Shown: one piece after another, positions 3,852 through 10,339 of the stretch
Layout: every line of letters starts with the position of its first letter
How positions within the stretch are numbered: position 1 is the stretch's first letter
Virus record (IMG/VR): IMGVR_UViG_3300021226_000167
Coordinates: 1 to 22,782 of that record
Direction: 5' to 3' (one strand)
From: a virus
Length of the DNA: 22,782 nucleotides
Translations under genes and position numbers: made by a program
Notes under the pieces: model-generated
Told to the model about the DNA's origin: nothing
Databases searched by the model: none
Seen by the model: only the letters and a program-made list of their open reading frames with translations

Positions 3852-3857
3852 TATAAT
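3852..3857 (+). promoter_or_regulatory. -10 box TATAAT close to the DUF2746-like gene
   Basis: TATAAT is followed by eight bases and then the ATG at 3866, leaving at most one or two bases of leader. No ribosome site is present in between. Confidence 0.55.
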
Positions 3858-3865
3858 TGATTGTT

Positions 3866-4177
3866 ATGACAATTCAAGAATGGCAGACTCTAATAGGTTT
3901 AATACTAGGGATATCAGCAGTAGCTGGAGTGTTGTTTGCAATTCTAAGATTCTATATAAAAACTTTTGCAAAAGAACAGTTTGATGAAATCAGACATGAG
4001 CTAAAGCCTAATGGTGGATCATCAATAAAGGATCAGGTAACAAGGCTCGAAGAGAAACAAAAACAAATAGCTGAACGTCAACATGAAGACGATGTAAAGT
4101 TTGAACAACGACTTGATAAGCTAGAGAATAAGATAGATGATGTATTTAGAATAATACTTGAAAAGCTATCGAAATAG
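3866..4177 (+). CDS. DUF2746-like membrane protein with coiled coil (holin-associated type)
   Basis: This 103-residue protein has one transmembrane helix near residues 9-30 (IGLILGISAVAGVLFAILRF), a segment IRHELKPNGGSSIKDQ around residues 43-58 that I associate with the DUF2746 family of actinophages, and a charged coiled-coil tail (RLEEKQKQIAERQ to the end). Members are often placed near lysis genes, though their role is not settled. The ATG at 3866 is preferred to the TTG at 3857 because the TATAAT ends at 3857. It stands alone between the small leftward genes and the late control region. Confidence 0.68.
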   Translation: MTIQEWQTLIGLILGISAVAGVLFAILRFYIKTFAKEQFDEIRHELKPNGGSSIKDQVTRLEEKQKQIAERQHEDDVKFEQRLDKLENKIDDVFRIILEKLSK

Positions 4178-4193
4178 ATATACTATTCCCCCA

Positions 4194-4216
4194 AATCCTA
4201 CGGATTGTTTTTCTTT
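4194..4216 (+). terminator. Possible terminator after the DUF2746-like gene
   Basis: AATCC-TAC-GGATT is a short 5-bp stem with a three-base loop, followed by GTTTTTCTTT. It lies 17 nt after the stop codon. The short stem makes it a weak candidate. Confidence 0.5.
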
Positions 4217-4297
4217 ATTTGAGAGGCTATCTCTAAGCGAGAGTTTTCTTAGTATCTATTATCTTTATATACAGTAGCACACTGTCAAGCACTATTT

Positions 4298-4341
4298 GAT
4301 AACGAAATGATAACAATGTTATAACGATTTGATAACAATTA
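4298..4341 (+). repeat. Four 11-bp iterons (GATAAC-type), helically phased
   Basis: Consecutive 11-bp units read GATAACGAAAT, GATAACAATGT, TATAACGATTT and GATAACAATTA. The 11-bp period places each copy on the same face of the helix. Two GTTAT copies in reverse orientation follow at about 4368-4382, next to a -10 box. The array lies at the head of the rightward late genes and is a good candidate for a regulator-binding array. Confidence 0.7.
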
Positions 4342-4376
4342 CTATTTACCTATTTTCGTTACCTAATTGTTATATA

Positions 4377-4385
4377 TGTTATACT
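4377..4385 (+). promoter_or_regulatory. Extended -10 TGTTATACT in front of the stem-loop
   Basis: TGT TATACT (-10 at 4380-4385) is placed so that transcription would start at about 4391-4392, the first base of the stem-loop at 4392-4439. The iterons lie directly upstream. Confidence 0.55.
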
Positions 4386-4391
4386 ATTTAT

Positions 4392-4439
4392 GGCTGGCAT
4401 TCGAGCGTCTCTCATACCCACTATTTTCGAGTGCCAGCC
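4392..4439 (+). ncRNA. Large stem-loop, possible structured 5' RNA or small RNA
   Basis: GGCTGGCATTCG (4392-4403) pairs with CGAGTGCCAGCC (4428-4439) over 12 positions with one G-U pair, around a 24-nt loop. A weak TTATTAG run follows. With the -10 at 4380-4385 the RNA would begin at the foot of the stem. An 18-codon frame (ATG at 4390) also spans it, so a leader peptide is an alternative. The structure is seen; expression is inferred. Confidence 0.5.
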
Positions 4440-4451
4440 TTATTAGTAGTG

Positions 4452-4457
4452 TATAAT
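4452..4457 (+). promoter_or_regulatory. -10 box TATAAT of the late region
   Basis: TATAATTATATTA is followed by CTATGAC. The same string, with one change, precedes the protease gene (19460-19480). There are nine bases between the box and the ATG at 4467. Confidence 0.6.
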
Positions 4458-4466
4458 TATATTACT

Positions 4467-4844
4467 ATGACTACTACTGCTGATATTTTTGGTGCAAATC
4501 CATACAGCATGAAATGGACTGTCGTTAGAGGCGACACATCTGTGCTTCGTGTAGAATTTTTAGAAAATGACGAAGTTACAGAATATGATACATCAGGCTG
4601 GGAATATGCTTCATACGCATATGATTTTAAAGGTGATGTATTAGACGAACTTGAGACTTCTTCAGGAGAAGGCTATGTTGAAATCACTGCTCCTGCTGAT
4701 ACCACAAAATTCTGGGGAACAGGATATAAAGCAGTAGTAGCAGAATTAGCTTTCGATCTCCAGGTAACTATTGACAATACCGTTTGGACACCTGTCATTG
4801 GTACTATTACTGTTATCGGAGACGTTACAGGAGGAAGTTTATAA
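4467..4844 (+). CDS. BppU-like virion protein
   Basis: This 125-residue protein begins MTTTADIFGANPYS. The longer frame to 4329 would run through the stem-loop and promoter and is not used. The segment WTVVRGDTSVLRVEF (residues about 17-31) matches WTVVRGDSAAFRVYV in the protein at 7812-8222. This is the N-terminal beta-sandwich pattern seen in BppU-like baseplate/tail attachment proteins, which I recognise only by resemblance. It ends TAA overlapping the next ATG (TAATG), so it is coupled to the collagen-like gene. It is the first gene of the fibre run. Confidence 0.68.
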   Translation: MTTTADIFGANPYSMKWTVVRGDTSVLRVEFLENDEVTEYDTSGWEYASYAYDFKGDVLDELETSSGEGYVEITAPADTTKFWGTGYKAVVAELAFDLQVTIDNTVWTPVIGTITVIGDVTGGSL

Positions 4845-5560
4845 TGCCAACAATTAAGATTGTTCCATTCCCTGGATCAGCTGGACAAACAGGACCAGCA
4901 GGACCAACAGGAAGTCAAGGATCTGCAGGACCAGCAGGAGAAGATGCACTTTGGTCATTTACTGGTGCTTACAATAACTCAGCCACATATGCCATTGGTG
5001 ATGTTGTTACATACAATGGCTCTACTTGGTATCGTGATGCAACTGGTACTGTTGGACAGGTTCCATCAGACAGTTCTACAGTTTGGGAACTAGTTGCTGC
5101 AAGTGGAGAAGGTGTTCCAGCAGGAGGTGCTTCAGGTTATTACCTTGGCAAAAACTCTGCAACCAACTATGATGTTACGTGGATTGATCCATCAGTTATT
5201 GAAATTAAAAAGGTATCTGAAACCTTTACAACAATAAATGCTCCAACAGGAGTTGTAACACACAACTGTTCTCTTGGACATATTTTCAATCACACAAATT
5301 TATCTGCAAACTTTACTGCAAACCTTACAAACCTAGCACTTGACGCTGGTTCAGCAACAACAGTTACACTTATCCTAAATCAAGGATCAACTGCAAGAAT
5401 TCCAAGTGCTGTACAAATTGCTGGGGCTGCTCAGACAATTAACTGGCAGGGAGGTAGTGTCCCACCTGGAAATGCTAACAAGAAGGACATTGTTAGTTTT
5501 AGTATTTTGAATAATGGAGGAGTGTACACTGTCTTCGGTCAGCTTGTATCATTTGGATAA
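4844..5560 (+). CDS. Collagen-like tail/fibre protein
   Basis: This 238-residue protein starts at the TAATG overlap behind a strong AGGAGGAAG ribosome site. After a short beta lead, residues 11-34 are eight Gly-X-Y triplets (GSAGQTGPAGPTGSQGSAG and on), a collagen triple helix often used by phage fibres for trimerisation. A carbohydrate-binding-type segment follows (WSFTGAYNNSATYAIGDVV, then YNGSTWYRD), similar to small chitin-binding modules. The C-terminal half is a beta-rich domain. Likely a trimeric receptor-binding or virion surface protein. It ends TAATG into the LamG gene. Confidence 0.8.
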   Translation: MPTIKIVPFPGSAGQTGPAGPTGSQGSAGPAGEDALWSFTGAYNNSATYAIGDVVTYNGSTWYRDATGTVGQVPSDSSTVWELVAASGEGVPAGGASGYYLGKNSATNYDVTWIDPSVIEIKKVSETFTTINAPTGVVTHNCSLGHIFNHTNLSANFTANLTNLALDAGSATTVTLILNQGSTARIPSAVQIAGAAQTINWQGGSVPPGNANKKDIVSFSILNNGGVYTVFGQLVSFG

Positions 5561-6312
5561 TGCTTAGTTCATTTACAGGATCATTTCAGGCAGGTAAGAG
5601 GTCTGGCACAGTAGAGCCTTTTACTGCAAATATTGTTCAATCTGGACTCTTTTCTCACTATGAGTCAAGCTATCCAGATTCATACCCTGGAACTGGTACG
5701 TCCTGGTATGACCTAAAAAATAACGCAAGCCCAGCACTACTTCAAAACGGTACTGACTATAGTCTTGTAAATAACGGTGTATTCGTTCTTGACGGTGTTG
5801 ACGATTATATTACCATTCCAGATACTACAACTATTCGTGGAGCAATTAATACAGCATTTACTGTACAGGTTTGGATGAATATTCAGTCATTCAATGATAA
5901 GGATAGAGTGCTAGAAAAGATGGCTTTTAATTCTGGATATTCTTTGCAACTTCGTAATGAAGGTCAGCTAGGTCTTGAAATGAAGGGATCGATAAGTAAT
6001 AATTATGTTACATCGCTTTCTACAATTCCTCTAAACACTTGGGTATTAGTTTCTTCAGTTATTGCATTTAATGGTAGAAGCACTACGCCAAGCAAGGTAT
6101 ATGTAAATGGTGTGCAATACATTTATCTAGAAAACAATGAAACTAGCACATCTACTGCTGGTAGCCCACTAAAGGTTAACTCTGGTCAAAATCCAGGTAC
6201 TCGTGAACCAATCTCTAAAATTGGTGCAGTATACATTTATAACAGAGCACTAACCATTGCTGAAGTACAAGAAAACTTTGATGCTACGAAGGGAAGATTT
6301 GGTGTAGCTTAG
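5560..6312 (+). CDS. LamG/concanavalin A-like lectin domain protein
   Basis: This 250-residue protein holds a laminin-G type jelly roll: FVLDGVDDYITIPDT at the first strand, FTVQVWMNI, then NTWVLVSSVIAF, VYVNG and the closing IGAVYIYNRALTIAEVQ. This is the usual set of LamG_3 landmarks, and such domains bind glycans on the virion surface. The start is coupled to the previous stop by TAATG. An extended -10 promoter sits after its stop codon. Confidence 0.83.
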   Translation: MLSSFTGSFQAGKRSGTVEPFTANIVQSGLFSHYESSYPDSYPGTGTSWYDLKNNASPALLQNGTDYSLVNNGVFVLDGVDDYITIPDTTTIRGAINTAFTVQVWMNIQSFNDKDRVLEKMAFNSGYSLQLRNEGQLGLEMKGSISNNYVTSLSTIPLNTWVLVSSVIAFNGRSTTPSKVYVNGVQYIYLENNETSTSTAGSPLKVNSGQNPGTREPISKIGAVYIYNRALTIAEVQENFDATKGRFGVA

Positions 6313-6316
6313 GCTA

Positions 6317-6325
6317 TGATATAAT
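6317..6325 (+). promoter_or_regulatory. Extended -10 promoter TGATATAAT
   Basis: TGA TATAAT lies 15 bases before the ATG at 6341. A GGTGAT ribosome site in the short leader serves the next gene. Confidence 0.65.
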
Positions 6326-6340
6326 CTAATTGGTGATAAA

Positions 6341-6916
6341 ATGCCTCAGACACATACCCCTACAGTAGCAACAGGAACACCTTCTGCTACATATGTTGCA
6401 ACTATTCCAGCACTTGCTGACGACGCAAACATTGTAACTGCATTTGAGGATTATCACGATAGCGTAAGTTGGTATATTAAAGATGCTATTAAAAAGAGTG
6501 ATACAGCATTACAGACAGTTGGTGGAGCATTAACAGTATCTGGTGCAGCAACTATTACTGGAGCATTGGTTGCTTCATCAACAATAAATGTTACTGGTGC
6601 TGCAACATTTAGTGCAAACGTTACAGTTCCACTTTTAACTGCATCAACTGGTATTGTTGGTGACATAAAAGCACCAGATGGAACATCAACTGTTTTAGAT
6701 AATGGTACAACTGGTGGAACTATTTCTCTTTCTGGATCAACTATAACTGCTTCAAATGCAACATTTTATGGAACATCTGCAGCTGCAAGAAGCTCTATTC
6801 TTTATAAAGCAACAGGTGCTGATTATACAACTATTGATGGCGTAAGAAGAATTTTTGTCGGAGCAACACAGCCAACAGGTCCAACTCTGCAGGCTGGCGA
6901 CATCTGGATGTGGTAA
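6341..6916 (+). CDS. Tail-fibre-type virion protein, small
   Basis: This 191-residue protein has low-complexity Thr/Ala/Gly-rich beta repeats (TVSGAATITGALVASSTIN, VTGAATFSANV) typical of phage fibre shafts. The N-terminus (TPSATYVATIPALADDANIV) may be an attachment segment. The end, RRIFVGATQPTGPTLQAGDI plus WMW, is a common closing segment in phage structural proteins. It ends TAATGA three bases before the next ATG. A fibre or fibre-accessory protein is the best call. Confidence 0.7.
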   Translation: MPQTHTPTVATGTPSATYVATIPALADDANIVTAFEDYHDSVSWYIKDAIKKSDTALQTVGGALTVSGAATITGALVASSTINVTGAATFSANVTVPLLTASTGIVGDIKAPDGTSTVLDNGTTGGTISLSGSTITASNATFYGTSAAARSSILYKATGADYTTIDGVRRIFVGATQPTGPTLQAGDIWMW

Positions 6917-6919
6917 TGA

Positions 6920-7789
6920 ATGGCATATTCAATTACTCTTCCTGGTGGTGCAACTGGAACAAATGGTCCAGTTCTTGGTGTAAACAGTAGTTCTTTTTAT
7001 ACTGATCAATACAATGTAGGATTTCCAAATTCAGCAGCTGGCGTTAGAAAAAATCTAGATGGCAACTATATTGTAAAAATTAATTCTATTAGTCCAGATA
7101 GGCTTACAGGAAATCCAGATACTGCTATTTGGTATAGTCCTGCAGGTGCAAACTTCCGTGCTGGTGAAACAATAACATCTGCTACAGACCCACAAACACT
7201 AGTCCAATTAAGAATTTTTTATAATGGCACTCAGCCAACCTGGTACAGAAATAATGATGGACTTGGAAGATGTACTGATAATAATATTAGTACAGGAGCT
7301 GTTGTTTACACATACCCTGGATCAATTGCTGGAACATGGTCATGGTATACTGTTCCATCTGCACCACCGACAATTTCTACATCTGTAAATGGTACAAGCG
7401 TAACAGTTACAAGAAGTAATTCTGCAAGCGATGGCGGTAGCACAATTACAGATTATAGAGTTCAAAGAAGAGAATCTTCAAATGGCACAACTTGGGGTAC
7501 TTGGACAACAGCTGTTAGTATGGCTACAACATATACATTCTCAGGACTAACGCCAGCAAAGTATTATCAGTTTAGAATTTATGCAGTAAATGCAGCAGGC
7601 AATTCCACTGCAACAACATCAACTACAGTGTTTATTGCAGCAATTACTAAGTATAATGGGACAACATTTGCTCTTTTATCAAAATTAAAAAAGCATAATG
7701 GAACATCTTGGACAAACATAACAACTGCAAAAAGATATAATGGTACGAGTTGGGAAATAATTGATATATCTAGTATTCCGAATACGTAA
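6920..7789 (+). CDS. FN3-domain virion protein with C-terminal NGT-W repeats
   Basis: This 289-residue protein has a beta-rich N-terminal half, then a fibronectin type III domain (about residues 147-240, with PSAPPTISTS at its start, YRVQRRES, and YQFRIYAVNAAGNS). After that come three copies of a K-(Y/H)-NGT-(S/T)-(W/F) motif. FN3 domains in phage tail proteins are thought to aid weak surface adhesion. The start lies three nt after the previous stop without a ribosome site, so it is probably coupled. Confidence 0.8.
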   Translation: MAYSITLPGGATGTNGPVLGVNSSSFYTDQYNVGFPNSAAGVRKNLDGNYIVKINSISPDRLTGNPDTAIWYSPAGANFRAGETITSATDPQTLVQLRIFYNGTQPTWYRNNDGLGRCTDNNISTGAVVYTYPGSIAGTWSWYTVPSAPPTISTSVNGTSVTVTRSNSASDGGSTITDYRVQRRESSNGTTWGTWTTAVSMATTYTFSGLTPAKYYQFRIYAVNAAGNSTATTSTTVFIAAITKYNGTTFALLSKLKKHNGTSWTNITTAKRYNGTSWEIIDISSIPNT

Positions 7790-7796
7790 CTAGATA

Positions 7797-7805
7797 TGAT
7801 ATAAT
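7797..7805 (+). promoter_or_regulatory. Extended -10 promoter TGATATAAT, leaderless
   Basis: TGA TATAAT is followed by six bases (CTTATT) and the ATG at 7812. There is no ribosome site. Confidence 0.7.
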
Positions 7806-7811
7806 CTTATT

Positions 7812-8222
7812 ATGGCAACTACAAGAAGCTCTGGGTATTCTATTGGCAATACCCCACCATTCATCACATGGACAGTTGTACGTGGAGACTCTGCAGCATT
7901 TCGTGTTTATGTAACCGATGATGCAAAAGTCCCACTAAATATTGACAACTGGACAATTGATATGGAGATCAAGAGACCAACAGTTGCACAAACGACTCCA
8001 GAAATTACAGATGCTGCAACACTAATTGTAACTCTTACACCAGAAGCTACAGCTGCAGACGGAGATGGAGAGTTTACAGTAAACCTTGCACCAGAAGAAT
8101 CAGTACTTCTTGAGACTGGTGATATTTTTGACATTGAGCTTTCAGATGCTACACGAGTATGGACAGTTGCTCAGGGTAGCATGATTATTCTAGAGGATGT
8201 TACTAACTCAGTGGTGTCATAA
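7812..8222 (+). CDS. BppU-like virion protein, paralogue of 4467-4844
   Basis: This 136-residue protein shares WTVVRGD and the following strand pattern with the protein at 4467, then continues with an Ig-like beta sandwich (NIDNWTIDMEIKRP, FTVNLAPEESVLLETGDI, FDIELSD). The acidic loop regions are long. It probably attaches fibres or caps the baseplate, judging by family resemblance only. It ends in a TAATG overlap with the next gene and is first in a subgroup under its own leaderless promoter. Confidence 0.66.
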   Translation: MATTRSSGYSIGNTPPFITWTVVRGDSAAFRVYVTDDAKVPLNIDNWTIDMEIKRPTVAQTTPEITDAATLIVTLTPEATAADGDGEFTVNLAPEESVLLETGDIFDIELSDATRVWTVAQGSMIILEDVTNSVVS

Positions 8223-8533
8223 TGGCTACCGTAACAATCATAGATGCCAATTCTGGGGTAGCTAGCAGAACAAAATCTGTAGACTATCCAAAGGCATCGT
8301 TTGACAATTTACAGTCAACTACAAAGGTTACTGATATTATTGTCAATAAAAAAGTTATTGGTGCAGTAGATTACTCAATATTTGATCTTGCAGACTTATC
8401 ACCAATACCAGCTGTTGAAAACATTGGAACATATAGAATCAGATTTTCTAATATTGGTATAGTCGGATATCCAGCAGGGTACGCTGCACCAATCGGTATA
8501 GCCATTATTGGATATAATAATCTAATCTTATAA
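8222..8533 (+). CDS. Unknown small virion-region protein
   Basis: This 103-residue protein starts MATVTIIDANSGVAS behind a TAATG overlap. It is beta-rich (KVTDIIVNKKVIGAVDYS, TYRIRFSNIGIVGYPAGY) and hydrophobic at the end (IGIAIIGYNNLIL). I do not recognise a family. Its place between two fibre-type genes suggests a structural role. Confidence 0.6.
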   Translation: MATVTIIDANSGVASRTKSVDYPKASFDNLQSTTKVTDIIVNKKVIGAVDYSIFDLADLSPIPAVENIGTYRIRFSNIGIVGYPAGYAAPIGIAIIGYNNLIL

Positions 8534-8535
8534 TC

Positions 8536-8544
8536 TGATATACT
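8536..8544 (+). promoter_or_regulatory. Extended -10 promoter TGATATACT, leaderless
   Basis: TGA TATACT is followed by six bases (TTTATT) and the ATG at 8551. The box starts three nt after the previous stop. Confidence 0.68.
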
Positions 8545-8550
8545 TTTATT

Positions 8551-8997
8551 ATGGCTAGAATTGATATCAATACGCTAAAATCAAAGTTTGAAACAGGAGA
8601 TATTCCTACTGGTGCAGACTATGTTGACTTAATTGATACCCTGATTAGACAAGCCACAGATATTGGCTCATTTGGAAATAATGAGCATACAGTCAATGGA
8701 ATTGAGTCAGAAACTATTATCGATAGTTTTTCTGCTTCTGAATGGAGAATGGTTAAGTACCTTGTCTCAATTTCAAAGACTACAAATGGAGATAATAAGT
8801 TCTATGCTACAGAACTTACCATACTTTGCGACGGAACAAATGTTAGCGTATCTGAGTATGGAATGATAGACAACGATGGGGATATTGGAACCGTTAGTGT
8901 CTCTAAGGTTTCGGGTAACGTTAGATTAGTAGTTACTCCAAACCTACTAGTAAGGCCAGTCACTGTACGATTTGCTCGTATGGGACTTAAGGCATAA
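8551..8997 (+). CDS. Virion protein with shared C-terminal beta domain
   Basis: This 148-residue protein has an N-terminal helix pair (INTLKSKFETGDIPTGADYV, then DLIDTLI) of the kind common at fibre starts. Its C-terminal beta domain runs from DSFSASEWRMVKYLVSISK through TELTILCDGTNVSVSEYG to the end. The pattern S-x-KYLV...TE(L/V)L...DG...(S/T)EY repeats in the last 90 residues of the large fibre at 9012-10286, so the two share a domain. A fibre tip or decoration protein is likely. Confidence 0.66.
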   Translation: MARIDINTLKSKFETGDIPTGADYVDLIDTLIRQATDIGSFGNNEHTVNGIESETIIDSFSASEWRMVKYLVSISKTTNGDNKFYATELTILCDGTNVSVSEYGMIDNDGDIGTVSVSKVSGNVRLVVTPNLLVRPVTVRFARMGLKA

Positions 8998-9011
8998 TAC
9001 AGGAGATAAAA

Positions 9012-10286
9012 ATGGCAACCGTAAATAAAGACTTTAGAGTCAAAAATGGACTTGTTGTAGAAGGTACAACAGGTACTATCAATGGTTCCAACATTCTTAC
9101 AGAAGCATCTACTGAGTTTCTTCAAGATACCGTTGGAGCAATGGTCAGCACAAATACTGAATCTGGTATTAGTGTAACTTATGACGACACGAATGGAAAG
9201 CTTGACTTTAATGTCAACGACCCAACAATTACACTAACTGGTGAAGTAACTGGTTCTGCAACAATGACAGATCTAGGCAACGTTAGTATCTCAACAACAA
9301 TTGCAGCAAACTCTGTTGCTCTTGGCACAGACACTACAGGTGACTATGTTGCAAGTGTTTCTGCAGGTACAGGAATTTCAGTTTCTGGTACTGGAGAAGG
9401 TGCAGCAGTTACAGTAACAAACTCTGGTGTAACAGCAATTGCTGGAACAACTAACGAGATTGAAGTTTCTGCAGGTACTGGTTCTGTAACAGTTGGTCTT
9501 CCAAATAACGTAACAATTGGTGGTACACTAACAGTTACTGGTGATCTTACAGTTAATGGTACAACTACAACTCTTAATACAGATACCCTCGCAGTTGAGG
9601 ATAACATTATTGTTCTTAACTCAAATGTAAGTGGTACACCATCACTTGATGCAGGTATTGAGGTTGAGCGTGGTACATACACAAATGCTAAACTTTACTG
9701 GAATGAAACAGCAAATGCTTGGTATGTTTCAACACCTGGAGATAGTAATGGTGCAGCTACAGATGCTGCAATTACAACTGGTGGTAGTATCCAGATGTTT
9801 ACTAATATTACAGATGGAACAAATACAGCAACACCAGATTCAAGTACTGACACTTTGACATTTGCTGCAGGTACTGGTCTAACAGCCACTGTAAACAGTA
9901 CATCAGATACTGTAACATTCTCATTAGATGCAGCTGCAACAGCCTCAGTGCTCTCCGTAACGCTTCCTGACGCACTATTAGGTAGTGCAACTGCAACATC
10001 TTCTGGAACAAGTGTAACTCTTGATACATTCTCAACAGCTACATATTCTTCTGCAAAGTATCTTGTACAAGCAAAGAACGGTTCTGGAGATATTGAGGTT
10101 ACAGAGGTGCTAGTTACCGTTGATGGTAGTGGAAATGTTTACATTACAGAATATGCAAATGTTTTTTCAAATGCATCACTTGCAGAATTTACTGCAACAT
10201 GGTCAAGTAATACACTAACCTTTACTGCTAACTCAACAACAAGTGGTATTGTATTCAAGGTAAGCAAGACTTACATCGAAGCATAA
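9012..10286 (+). CDS. Tail fibre protein
   Basis: This 424-residue protein has an AGGAGA ribosome site six bases before the ATG. The N-terminus MATVNKDFRVKNGLVVEG is shared with the next gene. The middle carries repeat motifs typical of phage fibres (GGTLTVTGDLTVNGTTTTLN, then LAVEDNIIVLNS) and a segment DAGIEVERGT... KLYWNE...W that I recognise from fibres of marine and other phages. The last 90 residues form the beta domain shared with 8551-8997. Likely a trimeric side or tail fibre that contacts the host. Confidence 0.8.
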   Translation: MATVNKDFRVKNGLVVEGTTGTINGSNILTEASTEFLQDTVGAMVSTNTESGISVTYDDTNGKLDFNVNDPTITLTGEVTGSATMTDLGNVSISTTIAANSVALGTDTTGDYVASVSAGTGISVSGTGEGAAVTVTNSGVTAIAGTTNEIEVSAGTGSVTVGLPNNVTIGGTLTVTGDLTVNGTTTTLNTDTLAVEDNIIVLNSNVSGTPSLDAGIEVERGTYTNAKLYWNETANAWYVSTPGDSNGAATDAAITTGGSIQMFTNITDGTNTATPDSSTDTLTFAAGTGLTATVNSTSDTVTFSLDAAATASVLSVTLPDALLGSATATSSGTSVTLDTFSTATYSSAKYLVQAKNGSGDIEVTEVLVTVDGSGNVYITEYANVFSNASLAEFTATWSSNTLTFTANSTTSGIVFKVSKTYIEA

Positions 10287-10312
10287 TTAGTTAGTCGTCA
10301 AGCATTATTGTC

Positions 10313-10321
10313 TGGTATAAT
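10313..10321 (+). promoter_or_regulatory. Extended -10 promoter TGGTATAAT
   Basis: TGG TATAAT lies 18 bases before the TTG start at 10340. An AAGGTGATGATG run in the leader can serve as the ribosome site. Confidence 0.62.
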
Positions 10322-10339
10322 TTACTAAGGTGATGATGT

